A DNA stretch of 64,000 nucleotides from CAWCQC01 sp963819905 (GCA_963819905.1 CAWFXP010000012.1:248001-312000), one strand, 5' to 3'. Numbered from the stretch's first letter, positions 45,568-54,553 are shown. The notes: generated by a model not told the origin, from the letters alone. A program made the numbers and translations.

Positions 45568-46314
45568 GTGGCCACCGAGGTGACAGCCGCAGCCCGCGTG
45601 CTCGTCACGGGTGCCGCGTCGGGCATCGGGGCGGCAACGGCGGCCAGGCTCCGGAGTGACGGCGCACGTGTGGCCGGCATCGATCTCGATCGCGAACGGC
45701 TCGACCGGGCCTCGCTCGACGTGCGCCTGGTGGCGGACGTGGCCGACGACGAGGGGCTCGCCGGTGCGATCGACGTCGCAGCCGGTCGGCTGGGCGGCCT
45801 CGACGCGGCTGTCGCCTGCGCCGGGGTGGCCGGCCGAGGGACGGTCGCTGACACCGATCTGTCCGACTGGGAGCGCATCTTCGCGGTGAACGTCCGCGGC
45901 GTGTACCTGACCGCCCGCGCTGCGATCCCCCACCTGCGACGGGCCGGCAGCGGCGCGATCGTCAACGTCGCCTCGCAGCTCGGCCTGGTCGCGGCTCCGA
46001 GCTCGGCCGCCTACTGTGCCTCCAAGGGGGCTGTGGTCCAGCTCACGCGGGCGATGGCGGTCGACCACGGTCACGAGGGGATCCGCGTCAACTGCGTCTG
46101 TCCGGGCCCGACCGACACGCCGCTTCTCGAGCCGTACTTCGCGGGAAGCCCGGACCCGGCGGCCGAGCGCAAGCGGTTCGAGGGGGCCCAGGTTCACGGC
46201 CGGCTCGTCACCCCCGAGGAGGTCGCGGACGCGATCGCGTACCTGCTCTCCCCCGCCGCCGGCTCGACGATCGGCGCAGCGCTCGTCGTCGACGGCGGCT
46301 ACTCGATCCTGTAG
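45568..46314 (+). CDS. Short-chain dehydrogenase/reductase
   Basis: A 248-residue classical SDR, GTG start. Cofactor motif VLVTGAASGIGAATAARL with Asp after the second strand (AGIDLDRERL) suggests NAD(H). Structural CAGVAGRG, catalytic Ser (VNVASQLG) and YCASK (Y-x3-K) follow. INVRG-type AVNVRGVYLTARA and CPGPTDTPLLEPYF are also typical. Substrate unknown. Its stop is 2 bp before the start of the inverted repeat at 46317. Confidence 0.9.
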   Translation: MATEVTAAARVLVTGAASGIGAATAARLRSDGARVAGIDLDRERLDRASLDVRLVADVADDEGLAGAIDVAAGRLGGLDAAVACAGVAGRGTVADTDLSDWERIFAVNVRGVYLTARAAIPHLRRAGSGAIVNVASQLGLVAAPSSAAYCASKGAVVQLTRAMAVDHGHEGIRVNCVCPGPTDTPLLEPYFAGSPDPAAERKRFEGAQVHGRLVTPEEVADAIAYLLSPAAGSTIGAALVVDGGYSIL

Positions 46315-46316
46315 CG

Positions 46317-46486
46317 ATAGAGGCTTGATGTGGGTTGGGCGTGCGTCTGGGGAGCCGCCTGCACCAAGGAGCGTGGTTGACTCGGTCGGTGGCAAGGCTG
46401 GTGGCGTTGGCGCCGACCGCGGCGACCGCGATCCGCCGCGTGCAGGCCCTCATCCAGGCGTGCGTTCAACCCACATCAAGCCTCTA
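46317..46486. repeat. 170-bp inverted-repeat element between convergent SDR gene and leuS
   Basis: TAGAGGCTTGATGTGGGTTG at 46318-46337 is repeated as its exact complement at 46467-46486 (20 of 20), extended to a third of a turn by the flanking A/C mismatch. The 129-bp core contains further short complementary pieces (CCTGCAC/GTGCAGG near 46358 and 46440). The right arm overlaps the leuS stop, and the left arm starts right after the SDR stop. It could be a two-way terminator or a MITE-like mobile element. There is no transposase and no obvious target duplication. Confidence 0.75.
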
Positions 46487-48940
46487 CACGACGACGAGGT
46501 TCACGAGCTTGCCGGGAACGACGATCGCCCGGCGGATCTGCTTGCCGTCCACCTGCGCCTGCACCCGCGGCAGGCCCTTCGCCTGCTCCACCAGCTCGTC
46601 GTCGGACAGCCCGGCCGCGACCGTGACCCGGTCGCGGACGCGCCCGTTCACCTGGACGACCAGCTCGAACGTGTTCTCGGCGAGCAGCGCCGGGTCGGCC
46701 TCCGGCCAGGGCTCCTCCCAGAGGCGTGAACGGCCGAGCCGCTCCCAGAGCTCCTCCGCGATATGCGGCGCGTACGGCTGGACGAGGCTCACAGCCGTCT
46801 CCGTGGCGAAGCGAACCGCCGCCTCCTGGCCCGGCTGCTCCTTGACGCGGTAGATCTCGTTGACGAGCTCGAACAGGGCGGCGATCGGCGTGTGGAACTG
46901 GAAGCGGCGCTGCAGGTCGTCGGAGACGCGGGCGATTGTCCGGTGCGCAGCGCGGACGAGCTCGCCGTCGGGGACCGCCCCGGACGGGTCGAGCGCCGCC
47001 GTCTCGAGCCCGAGGCGCCACAGGCGGTCGAGCAGCCGCGCCACTCCCTCGATGCCCGAGTCGTGCCACTCCTTGTCGGCCTCCGCGGGCCCCATGTAGA
47101 GGATGTAGAGACGGACCGCGTCGGCGCCGTAGCGCTCAATCATCTCGTCCGGCGAGACGACGTTCCCCTTCGACTTCGACATCTTGGCCCCGTGGCGCGT
47201 GATCATTCCCTGCGTGAACAGGCGCAGGAACGGCTCGCGGAAGCCGAGCAGGCCGAGATCGTTCATCGCCTTCGTGAAGAACCGGGCGTACAGCAGGTGC
47301 AGGATCGCGTGCTCGACTCCGCCGATGTACTGCCGGACGGGCAGCCAGTAGTCGACGATCTCCCGCCCGAACGGCTCGTGGTCGTTGTCGGGATCGGCGT
47401 AGCGCAGGTAGTACCAGGACGAGTCGACGAAGGTGTCCATCGTGTCCGTCTCCCGGCGCGCCTCCCCGCCGCAGCGCGGGCAGGTCGTGCGCACCCAGTC
47501 CTCGGCGGCCGCGAGCGGCGAGCGGCCCCGGGGCTTGTAGTCGTCGACTTCGGGCAGCAGGACGGGGAGCTGGTCGTCCGGCACGGGGACGAGACCGCAG
47601 GCGCCGCAGTGGACGATCGGTATCGGTGCGCCCCAGTAGCGCTGTCGCGAGAGCAGCCAGTCGCGGAGCCGGTAGCCGACGGCGGCCTTGCCGAGGCCTT
47701 CGGCCTCGAGCCAGCGGACGATGCCAACGATCGCGTCGGGCGTGGCCAGCCCCGAGAACTGCGCCGAGCGGACCGAGCGCGCCCCCGCGTCCTTGTCGAC
47801 GTACGGCAGCTCGACGGGCGAGCCGTCCGCGGGCTCGACGACCTGGCGGATCTCGAGGCCGAACCGCTCCGCGAACTCGAAGTCCCGCTGGTCGTGGCCC
47901 GGGACGGCCATGATCGCTCCGGTTCCATACTCGAGAAGCACGTAGTCGGCGACCCAGACCGGAAGCCGCTCGCCGTTCACCGGGTTCGTCACGTACCGTC
48001 CGGTGAAGACGCCCGTCTTCGCCCGCTCCGGATCGGCGCGCTCGACCGCTGAGGTCGCGGCGGTGTGGGCGATGTAGTCGAGAACGTCGGCCTCGTGCTC
48101 GGTGCCGCGGACGAGCTCCGCCACCAGCGGGTGCTCCGGGGCGAGCACGAAGAACGTGGCCCCGAACAGCGTGTCCGGCCTCGTCGTGAACACCGGCAGC
48201 TCGACATCGAGCCCCTCGATCCGAAAGACGACCTCGGCTCCCTCGGAGCGGCCGATCCAGTTCCGCTGCATCGTCAGCACGCGCTCGGGCCACGACTCGA
48301 GCAGCGACATCTCGTCGAGCAGCCGATCGGCGTACTCGGTGATCCGGAAGAACCACTGCTCGAGGCTCTTGGCGACCACCTCCGCGCCGCACCGCTCGCA
48401 GTGACCGTCGATCACCTGCTCGTTCGCGAGCACCGTCTGGTCGTTGGGGCACCACTTGACGGGCGCCTCACGCCGGTAGGCGAGCCCGGCCTCGAACAAG
48501 CGCAGGAAGAGCCACTGCGTCCACCGGTAATAGGTCGGGTCGCTGGTCGCGACCTCGCGCGACCAGTCGATGGCCCAGCCCATGCGGCGCATCTGGCGCC
48601 GGATGTCGTCGATGTTGCGCTGAGTGATCGTCCGCGGATGGCCCCCCTCGCGAATCGCTGCGTTCTCGGCCGGCAGGCCGAACGCGTCGTAGCCCATCGG
48701 CCGCAGCACCAGGGCGCCCCGTCGCCGGAGCACGTGGCTGAGAACGTCTCCGAGCGTGTAGTTGAAGACGTGCCCCATGTGGAGCTCGCCCGAGGGATAC
48801 GGCAGCATCTCGAGGACGTACGTGCGGGGCCGGCCCTCAGCGGCGGCAGGGTCCTCGGGATTCGGCACGACGAACGCCTGCTCGCGCTCCCAGGCCTCCT
48901 GCCATCTCCGCTCGATCCGCGCGGGCTCGTAGCGCTCCAT
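46484..48940 (-). CDS. leuS: Leucyl-tRNA synthetase
   Basis: An 818-residue class I synthetase. The HIGH-type motif is PYPSGELHMGHVFNY, the CP1 editing domain includes FTTRPDTLFGATFFVLAPEH, zinc-type cysteine pairs occur (CGACG, CPRCGGEARRETDTMDTFVD), and KMSKS is GAKMSKSKGNVVSPDEMIER. An anticodon-binding domain and a C-terminal VQVNGRVRD domain complete it. It charges tRNA-Leu; one such tRNA is at 21.1 kb. Its stop codon lies within the right arm of the inverted repeat. Confidence 0.97.
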   Translation of the reverse strand: MERYEPARIERRWQEAWEREQAFVVPNPEDPAAAEGRPRTYVLEMLPYPSGELHMGHVFNYTLGDVLSHVLRRRGALVLRPMGYDAFGLPAENAAIREGGHPRTITQRNIDDIRRQMRRMGWAIDWSREVATSDPTYYRWTQWLFLRLFEAGLAYRREAPVKWCPNDQTVLANEQVIDGHCERCGAEVVAKSLEQWFFRITEYADRLLDEMSLLESWPERVLTMQRNWIGRSEGAEVVFRIEGLDVELPVFTTRPDTLFGATFFVLAPEHPLVAELVRGTEHEADVLDYIAHTAATSAVERADPERAKTGVFTGRYVTNPVNGERLPVWVADYVLLEYGTGAIMAVPGHDQRDFEFAERFGLEIRQVVEPADGSPVELPYVDKDAGARSVRSAQFSGLATPDAIVGIVRWLEAEGLGKAAVGYRLRDWLLSRQRYWGAPIPIVHCGACGLVPVPDDQLPVLLPEVDDYKPRGRSPLAAAEDWVRTTCPRCGGEARRETDTMDTFVDSSWYYLRYADPDNDHEPFGREIVDYWLPVRQYIGGVEHAILHLLYARFFTKAMNDLGLLGFREPFLRLFTQGMITRHGAKMSKSKGNVVSPDEMIERYGADAVRLYILYMGPAEADKEWHDSGIEGVARLLDRLWRLGLETAALDPSGAVPDGELVRAAHRTIARVSDDLQRRFQFHTPIAALFELVNEIYRVKEQPGQEAAVRFATETAVSLVQPYAPHIAEELWERLGRSRLWEEPWPEADPALLAENTFELVVQVNGRVRDRVTVAAGLSDDELVEQAKGLPRVQAQVDGKQIRRAIVVPGKLVNLVVV

Positions 48941-49060
48941 GGAGGGTGATCGTAGCGACGTGCCCGCGATACAGTGCCGCGATGCTCTCGCCCACCTTCA
49001 TGACGAAGCTCGGCAGTACCGTGGATCTGGGGCGCTGACGTCGAGAAGGGCTGGATCTTC

Positions 49061-49756
49061 ATGCGCTTCAACGTCGTCCCGATCACGACGATGTGGATGG
49101 CGCCCGGTTCCTGGGCGTACGGCACAGACCGGATCCCGCTCGAGGGCGGGGGCGTGCTCGCCGCGAACCACCTCTCCGCGATCGATCCGCCGCTCGTCGG
49201 CTCGTTCTCGAACCGGGCGCTCTGGTACATGATGAAGCAGGAGCTGCTCGACATCCCGGTCATCGGCGAGGCGCTTACCTGGACCGGCGCGTTCCCGATC
49301 AAGCGCGGGGGGCAGGATCGAGACGCGTTGCGATACGCGCGCGAGCTCGTCCGCGAGGGACACATCGTCGGCGTCTTCGTCGAAGGAACCCGCCAGCGCT
49401 TCGGCTACCCGGGCGAGATCCAGACCGGGGCGCTGACGATCGCGATGAAGGATCGCGTGCCGGTGATCCCGTGCGGGGTCGAGTCGTTCGGCTGGCGTCG
49501 GAAGAACAAGCGCCCGTGCTGCGTCGTGTACGGCGAGCCGATGACGTTCGACGGGATCCCCGCCAACGGCAAGGGCTACAAGGAGGCGGGCGAGCTCCTC
49601 AGGCTCGAGATCCTGCGCCTGTGGCGCCAGGCGGCCGAGGCCGTCCAGGACGGGTTCCCGGAGACGCTTCCGGACGGCACCAAGCGTTTCAGCTGGCCCC
49701 GGGCGCGCGAGTTTCACGCAGCGCCGACCCCGCGCCGGATCAGCGGGCTCGCCTGA
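49061..49756 (+). CDS. 1-acyl-sn-glycerol-3-phosphate acyltransferase (PlsC-like); N-terminus may be shifted
   Basis: A 231-residue acyltransferase: motif I NHLSAIDPPLVGS (H-x4-D), motif II GAFPIKRGGQDRD, motif III FVEGTRQRFGYPGE (ExTR), and PVIPCGVESFGW. It would acylate lysophosphatidic acid or a similar acceptor at the membrane. In the same frame, WIWGADVEKGWIF precedes the chosen ATG without a start codon. MLSPTFMTKLGST begins at ATG 48982 in another frame, and one extra base near 49019-49021 would join the two into 257 residues. The gene ends 4 bp from the convergent histidine kinase gene. Confidence 0.82.
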   Translation: MRFNVVPITTMWMAPGSWAYGTDRIPLEGGGVLAANHLSAIDPPLVGSFSNRALWYMMKQELLDIPVIGEALTWTGAFPIKRGGQDRDALRYARELVREGHIVGVFVEGTRQRFGYPGEIQTGALTIAMKDRVPVIPCGVESFGWRRKNKRPCCVVYGEPMTFDGIPANGKGYKEAGELLRLEILRLWRQAAEAVQDGFPETLPDGTKRFSWPRAREFHAAPTPRRISGLA

Positions 49757-49760
49757 GCGC

Positions 49761-51368
49761 CTAGCGGACGAGGACGCTCTGCCGGCGAGGCGGCGCGTCC
49801 GCGGCCGAGACCAGCGGGAGCTCGACGCGAAACGTGGTCCCGACCCCTTCCTCGCTCTGCACGGAGATGTCGCCGCCGTGCGCGTCGACGATCGCCTTTG
49901 CGATCGTCAGCCCGAGCCCACTGCCCTGGATCGCCTCGGCGGTTGCCGTCGAGGAGCGGAAGAAGCGGTCGAAGAGCCGGTCCTGCTCGTCGGCGGGTAT
50001 GCCGATCCCGTTGTCCGCGACCTCGATCACGGCACGGCCGTTCTCCTCCCGGACGCCGATCGCGACCCGGCCGCCCTGCTTCGTGAACTTGACGGCGTTG
50101 GACACGAGGTTGTCGACGAGTTGGGCGAGCCTCGTCCGGTCACCGCGGACGGCCGGCGACCCGGCGGCGTTCAGCTCGAGCTCGACGTCCGCGGTCTCGG
50201 CCCGCGGCGCCTGTGCCTCGACGCACTCTGCGACGAGCGCGGCCAGGTCGACCTCGTCGAGCTCGAGCTCGAGCTCGCCGGCGTCGATCCTCGCGACGAA
50301 GAGCAGGTCGCCGACGAGGTTCAGCAGCCTGCGTGCGTTTCGGTCGACGATCTCGAGGAAGCCCCGGTGCTCGTCGGAGAGCTCGGTGGCGTCGTCCCGG
50401 ACGAGCTCGAGGTAGCCGAGGATCGAGGTCAAAGGCGTCCGTAGCTCGTGGGAGACGACGGCGACGAGCTGGTCCTTCAGGGCGTCGAGCTGCCTGAGAC
50501 GCTCGTTCTGCTCGGCGAGGGCCCGGCGCCCGGCCTCAGCCGCGTCCCGGCGACGGGTGATCTCGAGCACGAGGACCACCCCGAGCGTGAGGGCGGTTCC
50601 GAGCACCAGCGCGAGCCACGGCGCAGCACCGGTGAGCCCGCCGACAAGGCCTCCGCTCGTACCGACGACGACGACCGCGTTCTCGTTCCCGAGGCGAAGG
50701 GTCTGTGTGACCGTGTCGCCGGAGATCCGCTCCTGCCCCGTGCTGCTCGCGGCCAGCGTCGCGGTCGACGGCTCGCCGCCGACATAGAGCGCGTACTCGA
50801 CGCCCTTGGGCAGCCGGAAGAGGAAGAGCCTGTCGAGCGCCGGAACGACACTCTCGGCATAGACGACGAACGCGCCGTCGCGGCCGCCTGACCCGAAGCC
50901 GACGACCCGGTCGCCCCCCACCTCGCCGATCTTCACGAGCTCGAGCCGTCCCGAGGACGCGATCTCCGCGAGCTTCGTGCGCCCGGCTTCACCGAGACCG
51001 TCCAGCAGGAGGGGCTCGTTCGATCCGACCCTTGCGACGTCGCGCGGCGCCCCGGCGCGCAGGTCGAGGAGCGTTGCGCTCGAGATCGCAGTGCCCTCGA
51101 GCCGGGGAGCGAGCTCGCCGCGGAACTCGTCGGGGTCGCCGTCGGACACGTCCGCGACGACGGAGCCCGCGTAGAGGATCGCCTCGATCTGCCGGCCGAA
51201 GGAGCTGATGACCGCCGCCGTCTGCGAGGCCTGTTCGCCGAGGATCCTGTCCTCGCTCGTCCGGACGCTCTGGCGCGCGAGGAAGAACGCCAGCACGGTG
51301 ACGCCGAGACCGATGACGAGCACGGCCACTGTGGCCCGTCCGGGCCGCAGGGAGCGCGAGGAGTGCAC
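49761..51368 (-). CDS. Membrane sensor histidine kinase without adjacent response regulator
   Basis: A 535-residue kinase. Helix 1 is at about 13-32, an extracytoplasmic sensor of about 210 residues follows, then helix 2 (LALVLGTALTLGVVLVLEIT) and a coiled-coil linker (RALAEQNERLRQLDALKDQ). The HisKA domain has the phospho-acceptor His in VVSHELRTPLTSILGYLELV. The ATPase boxes are N (VDNLVSNAVKFTKQGG), G1 (VADNGIGIPADEQDRLFDRF) and G2 (GSGLGLTIAKAIVDAHGG). The sensor domain does not match a family I recognise. No receiver-domain gene is nearby, so the partner is elsewhere. Confidence 0.9.
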   Translation of the reverse strand: MHSSRSLRPGRATVAVLVIGLGVTVLAFFLARQSVRTSEDRILGEQASQTAAVISSFGRQIEAILYAGSVVADVSDGDPDEFRGELAPRLEGTAISSATLLDLRAGAPRDVARVGSNEPLLLDGLGEAGRTKLAEIASSGRLELVKIGEVGGDRVVGFGSGGRDGAFVVYAESVVPALDRLFLFRLPKGVEYALYVGGEPSTATLAASSTGQERISGDTVTQTLRLGNENAVVVVGTSGGLVGGLTGAAPWLALVLGTALTLGVVLVLEITRRRDAAEAGRRALAEQNERLRQLDALKDQLVAVVSHELRTPLTSILGYLELVRDDATELSDEHRGFLEIVDRNARRLLNLVGDLLFVARIDAGELELELDEVDLAALVAECVEAQAPRAETADVELELNAAGSPAVRGDRTRLAQLVDNLVSNAVKFTKQGGRVAIGVREENGRAVIEVADNGIGIPADEQDRLFDRFFRSSTATAEAIQGSGLGLTIAKAIVDAHGGDISVQSEEGVGTTFRVELPLVSAADAPPRRQSVLVR

Positions 51369-51442
51369 GCCTACTGCATCGGCCGGCGCACCACCTGCGT
51401 TTAGCCCGACGAGCTAGCCGCGTCGCCGACGGACGACCGAAG

Positions 51443-51515
51443 TGGAGCCAACGGGATTCGAACCCGTGACCTTCTGGCTGCCAGCCAGACGCTCTCCCAG
51501 CTGAGCTATGGCCCC
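51443..51515 (-). tRNA. tRNA-Ala(GGC)
   Basis: Read on the minus strand: acceptor GGGGCCA pairs with TGGCTCC, with one G-T mismatch pair, and the discriminator is A. The D-arm is GCTCAGCTGGGAGAGC, the anticodon stem TCTGG/CCAGA encloses loop CTGGCAG (anticodon GGC), and the T-arm is ACGGGTTCGAATCCCGT. No CCA is encoded. Confidence 0.95.
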
Positions 51516-51579
51516 GCGAACTCGGACACCCAGTCTAGAGACTCCGGCTCGCGCCCGGAAGCCACTTCCGTTCCTCGGC

Positions 51580-51933
51580 CTACGCCCCGGCGGCCACCTC
51601 GACCGAGGGCACGTCGCCCCAGAGATCCTCGAGGCGGTAGTAGCTCCGCGCCTCGGGGGTGAACACGTGGAAGACGACGTCGAGGTAGTCCGCCAGCACC
51701 CAGGTCGCCTCCTTCGCGCCCGAGACGTGTCGAGGAACCAGCCGCTCGTCTCGCTTCAGCGCTTCGCGGACGTCGTCGTAGATCGCCGCCGTCTGCCTCG
51801 GGTTCTGCCCGGTGCAGATGACGAAGTAGTCCGTGTACGACACCACGGGCCGCATGTCCAGAATCACGACGTCTCTCGCGAGCTTCTCCTGCGCGAGGTG
51901 CGCAATGCGTCGGGCGAGCTCGAGCGGTGTCAG
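51580..51933 (-). CDS. rsfS: Ribosomal silencing factor RsfS, apparent CTG start
   Basis: A 117-residue Iojap/RsfS protein: VVILDMRPVVSYTDYFVICT, GQNPRQTAAIYDDVREALKR, ATWVLADYLDVVFHVFTPEA and SYYRLEDLWGD. The usual first helix (TPLELARRIAHLAQEKLARD) is present upstream of the first ATG (51867), but that stretch has no ATG, GTG or TTG at its head. A CTG at 51931-51933 stands exactly there, with GAGGAG 12 bp before it. RsfS binds L14 and blocks subunit joining in starvation. Follows nadD. Confidence 0.9.
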   Translation of the reverse strand: MTPLELARRIAHLAQEKLARDVVILDMRPVVSYTDYFVICTGQNPRQTAAIYDDVREALKRDERLVPRHVSGAKEATWVLADYLDVVFHVFTPEARSYYRLEDLWGDVPSVEVAAGA

Positions 51934-51991
51934 CGGAGTCGTATTCTCCTCATCGTTCGGCAGTCAGCGTAGCGACGTTCGTGGACGCGGG

Positions 51992-52579
51992 TCAAGGGAT
52001 CCCTCGGTAGAGACCGAGGTGCTCGATCAGCTCCCCCACAGGGACCGGTACGAGACCGTCGATCGACTCTCCACGGCGAACTCGCTCGCGGATCCCGGTC
52101 GACGAGATCGGGAGGGCGGGGATGGCGAACGTCTCGACGCGATCGGGCCGCTCGAGGCCCGCGAGCACCGCGGCGATCGGGCCGGAGGGGAAGCCCGGCC
52201 TTGTGGCGACGCCGAGTCGCGCGTGCCGGAGAACGCCGTCCGGATCGTGCCAGGCGCGGAAGCTGGCGAACTCGTCGGCGCCGACGACGAAGAGCACCTC
52301 CCCGTAGCGCCGCTCTGCCCAGGCGACCGTGTCGACGGTGTACGACGGCCCCTCGCGGTCGAGCTCGTGCCTCGAGAGCGCGACCCCGGGTCGGCCGCCG
52401 AAGGCTGCCTCGGCGAGCCGGTAGCGGATCTCGGCATCGGTCTCGACCGGCTTGTGCGGGGCCGCGCCGGTCGGCACGACGATCAGCTGCGTGAGCCCGA
52501 AGTGCCGGGTCGCCGCATCCGCGAGCACGAGATGCCCCTCGTGCGGCGGGTCGAACGCTCCGCCGAGGAGACCGATCAC
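51992..52579 (-). CDS. nadD: Nicotinate-nucleotide adenylyltransferase
   Basis: A 195-residue nucleotidyltransferase with GLLGGAFDPPHEGHLVLADA (the GxFxPxHxGH signature) and PISSTGIRERVRRG (the ISSTxIR phosphate loop). LFVVGADEFASFRAWHDPDG is typical of NadD. It forms deamido-NAD from nicotinate mononucleotide and ATP. ATG overlaps the obgE stop by 4 bp; rsfS follows, the common obgE-nadD-rsfS order. Confidence 0.94.
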   Translation of the reverse strand: MIGLLGGAFDPPHEGHLVLADAATRHFGLTQLIVVPTGAAPHKPVETDAEIRYRLAEAAFGGRPGVALSRHELDREGPSYTVDTVAWAERRYGEVLFVVGADEFASFRAWHDPDGVLRHARLGVATRPGFPSGPIAAVLAGLERPDRVETFAIPALPISSTGIRERVRRGESIDGLVPVPVGELIEHLGLYRGIP

Positions 52580-53781
52580 CCGAGCTCGAACGACTCGTCG
52601 CCGATCACGACCTCTGCCCCCTTGCGCGCGCCGGCTTCGCGGAGCGCCTCCTCGATCTCCGCCTCGGTGAGCGCCGCCACGTTGCGGCCGGTGAGGACGA
52701 AGCCCCGCTCCGAGCGGAGCACGCGAAACGACCTGCGGTGCGGCGGCCGTGGCCGGTAGACGAGGTAGTCCGCCAGCTCGTCCTCCGCGCTGTCGGCGGC
52801 CCTCGGGCCCGGCTCGGGCACCGACTCGAAGAGCGCCCGCACGAGCTCGTCGATTCCTGCGCCGGTTGCCGCCGAGACGGGCACGACCGCCAGCACCCGC
52901 GGATCTTCGATCCCGAAGGCGGGCGGCTCCGGGAGGAGGTCGATCTTGTTCAGGACGACGATCTGAGGGCGCTCGGCGAGCCCGGCCCCGTACGCCTCGA
53001 GCTCCCGGTCGATCGTCCGGAACCGCTCGGCGACGTCATCCTCGTGAGCGTCGATCACGTGGAGCAGGAGCCGGGCGCGTTCGAGGTGGGCGAGGAACTC
53101 GTCGCCCAGGCCGACGCCCAGGCTCGCCCCCTCGAGCAGGCCGGGGACGTCCGCGACGACGAGCTGGCGCCCGTCTGTCGCCTCGACCGTCCCGAGGACG
53201 GGCGCGATCGTGGTGAACGGGTACTCGGCGACCTTCGGGGTCGCGTTCGAGATCCGGCGGAGAAGGGACGACTTCCCTGCGTTCGGGAACCCGAGGAGGG
53301 CGGCGTCGGCTAGCAGCTTGAGGCGGAGCTCGGCGGTCACCTCTTCCCCCGGGAGGCCGGGCTCGGAGACGCGCGGGGCCCGGCGGGTGGCGGTCGCGAA
53401 GCGCCGGTTGCCGGCACCACCCCGGCCGCCGTGAGCGAGCAGCGCACGCGCTCCGCCGTGCGCGAGATCGGCGACGAGACGCCCCTCCCCGTCGAAGACC
53501 TGCGTTCCGACCGGTACCCGGAGGACGACGTCCTGACCGTCCCGGCCGCGGCGGTTCGACCCCTCTCCGTGCCGCCCGCGCTCGGCGCGGAAGTGGCCCT
53601 TCCCACGGAACGACGACAGGTCGCGCAGGTCGGCGTCGGCGAGCAGGACGACGCTGCCGCCGCGGCCGCCGTCACCGCCGTCCGGGCCGCCCTTCGGGAC
53701 GTACTTCTCGCGACGGAAGCTGAGGGCGCCGTCGCCGCCGCGCCCGCCCTGGGCCACGAACGCCGCCCGGTCAGCGAACAC
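52576..53781 (-). CDS. obgE: GTPase Obg/CgtA
   Basis: A 401-residue protein with the glycine-rich Obg fold at residues 1-158 (FVAQGGRGGDGALSFRREKY, RGGAGNRRFATATRRAP), the G domain (LGFPNAGKSSLLRRISNATP, DVPGLLEGASLGVGLGDEFL, NKID) and a C-terminal OCT domain (RSFRVLRSERGFVLTGRNVA). It binds the 50S subunit late in assembly and links ribosomes with ppGpp signalling. It lies directly after rpmA, as in most bacteria. Confidence 0.96.
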   Translation of the reverse strand: MFADRAAFVAQGGRGGDGALSFRREKYVPKGGPDGGDGGRGGSVVLLADADLRDLSSFRGKGHFRAERGRHGEGSNRRGRDGQDVVLRVPVGTQVFDGEGRLVADLAHGGARALLAHGGRGGAGNRRFATATRRAPRVSEPGLPGEEVTAELRLKLLADAALLGFPNAGKSSLLRRISNATPKVAEYPFTTIAPVLGTVEATDGRQLVVADVPGLLEGASLGVGLGDEFLAHLERARLLLHVIDAHEDDVAERFRTIDRELEAYGAGLAERPQIVVLNKIDLLPEPPAFGIEDPRVLAVVPVSAATGAGIDELVRALFESVPEPGPRAADSAEDELADYLVYRPRPPHRRSFRVLRSERGFVLTGRNVAALTEAEIEEALREAGARKGAEVVIGDESFELG

Positions 53782-53816
53782 GATTCTCCTGCCGTCGGGC
53801 GCCTAGCGCTCGGCGC

Positions 53817-54062
53817 TCACACCACGGACACGAAGCGGCTCTTGCCGCTCGCGCGGAAGTCGACCTTCCCGGCACGCGTGGCGAAGATGGTGTCGTCGCG
53901 GCCGAGGGCGGCGCCCGGGCCGGGGCGGAAACGCGTCCCGCGCTGGCGGACGATGATCACGCCCGCGTTCACGTCCTGGCCGGAGAACACCTTGACGCCG
54001 AGGCGCTGGGCGGCCGAGTCGCGGCCGTTCCTGGACGAGCCGAGCCCCTTCTTGTGCGCCAC
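53817..54062 (-). CDS. rpmA: 50S ribosomal protein L27
   Basis: An 81-residue protein beginning (GTG) AHKKGLGSSRNGRDSAAQRL, then GVKVFSGQDVNAGVIIVRQR and GTRFRPGPGAALGRDDTIFA, all standard L27. There is no N-terminal cleaved extension of the Firmicutes type. It overlaps the rplU stop by one base. L27 reaches the peptidyl-transferase centre with its N-terminus. Confidence 0.96.
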   Translation of the reverse strand: MAHKKGLGSSRNGRDSAAQRLGVKVFSGQDVNAGVIIVRQRGTRFRPGPGAALGRDDTIFATRAGKVDFRASGKSRFVSVV

Positions 54063-54502
54063 TAGTCCTTCGCCTCCTTCGCGGCGGCCGCCTTCGCAGG
54101 CGCCTTGGTTCCGGCCGCCTTGGCGGGCGCCTTGGTTCCGGCCGCCTTGGCCGGCGCCGGGGCCTTCTTGCGGGTCGAGCTGCGCGCCGGCTTCTTCTCG
54201 CCGATCGACTCGATCTCGATCCTCGAGAGGCTCGCCCGGAAGCCGTTGCGGCGTCGGAAGCCGGTGCGGCGCCGGTGCTTGCCGATCACCAGCTTCTTCC
54301 CCTTGACGTGCGCCGTCACGCGGGCGCTGACGCTCTGTCCCTTCAGATCGTCGCCGACGAGCGTCTCGCCGTCGCCGCCGATCAGCAGCACCTCCGGCTG
54401 GAAGGTCGCCCCCTCGTCGACGGACAGCCGGTCGACGAGCAGGTACTCGCCCTCGCGGACACGATGCTGTTTGCCGCCGACTTTGATGATCGCGTAGCTC
54501 AT
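54062..54502 (-). CDS. rplU: 50S ribosomal protein L21 with Ala/Lys-rich tail
   Basis: A 146-residue protein. The first 103 or so residues are normal L21: MSYAIIKVGGKQHRVREGEY, VLLIGGDGETLVGDD, and KKLVIGKHRRRTGFRRRNGF. The rest is a repetitive tail with KAAGTKAPA copies (APAKAAGTKAPAKAAGTKAP), absent from most L21 proteins. The ATG at 54500-54502 gives the usual start. L21 binds 23S rRNA with L20. Confidence 0.95.
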   Translation of the reverse strand: MSYAIIKVGGKQHRVREGEYLLVDRLSVDEGATFQPEVLLIGGDGETLVGDDLKGQSVSARVTAHVKGKKLVIGKHRRRTGFRRRNGFRASLSRIEIESIGEKKPARSSTRKKAPAPAKAAGTKAPAKAAGTKAPAKAAAAKEAKD

Positions 54503-54553
54503 ATCGTCCTCAAGCATGCACAAGCGGGCACGGAGCCCGCTCGAGCGGCCATT

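Noticed and set aside
46317..46486. Insertion sequence
   Set aside because: Terminal inverted repeats are present but the core has no transposase frame and no target-site duplication is evident; recorded as a repeat only.
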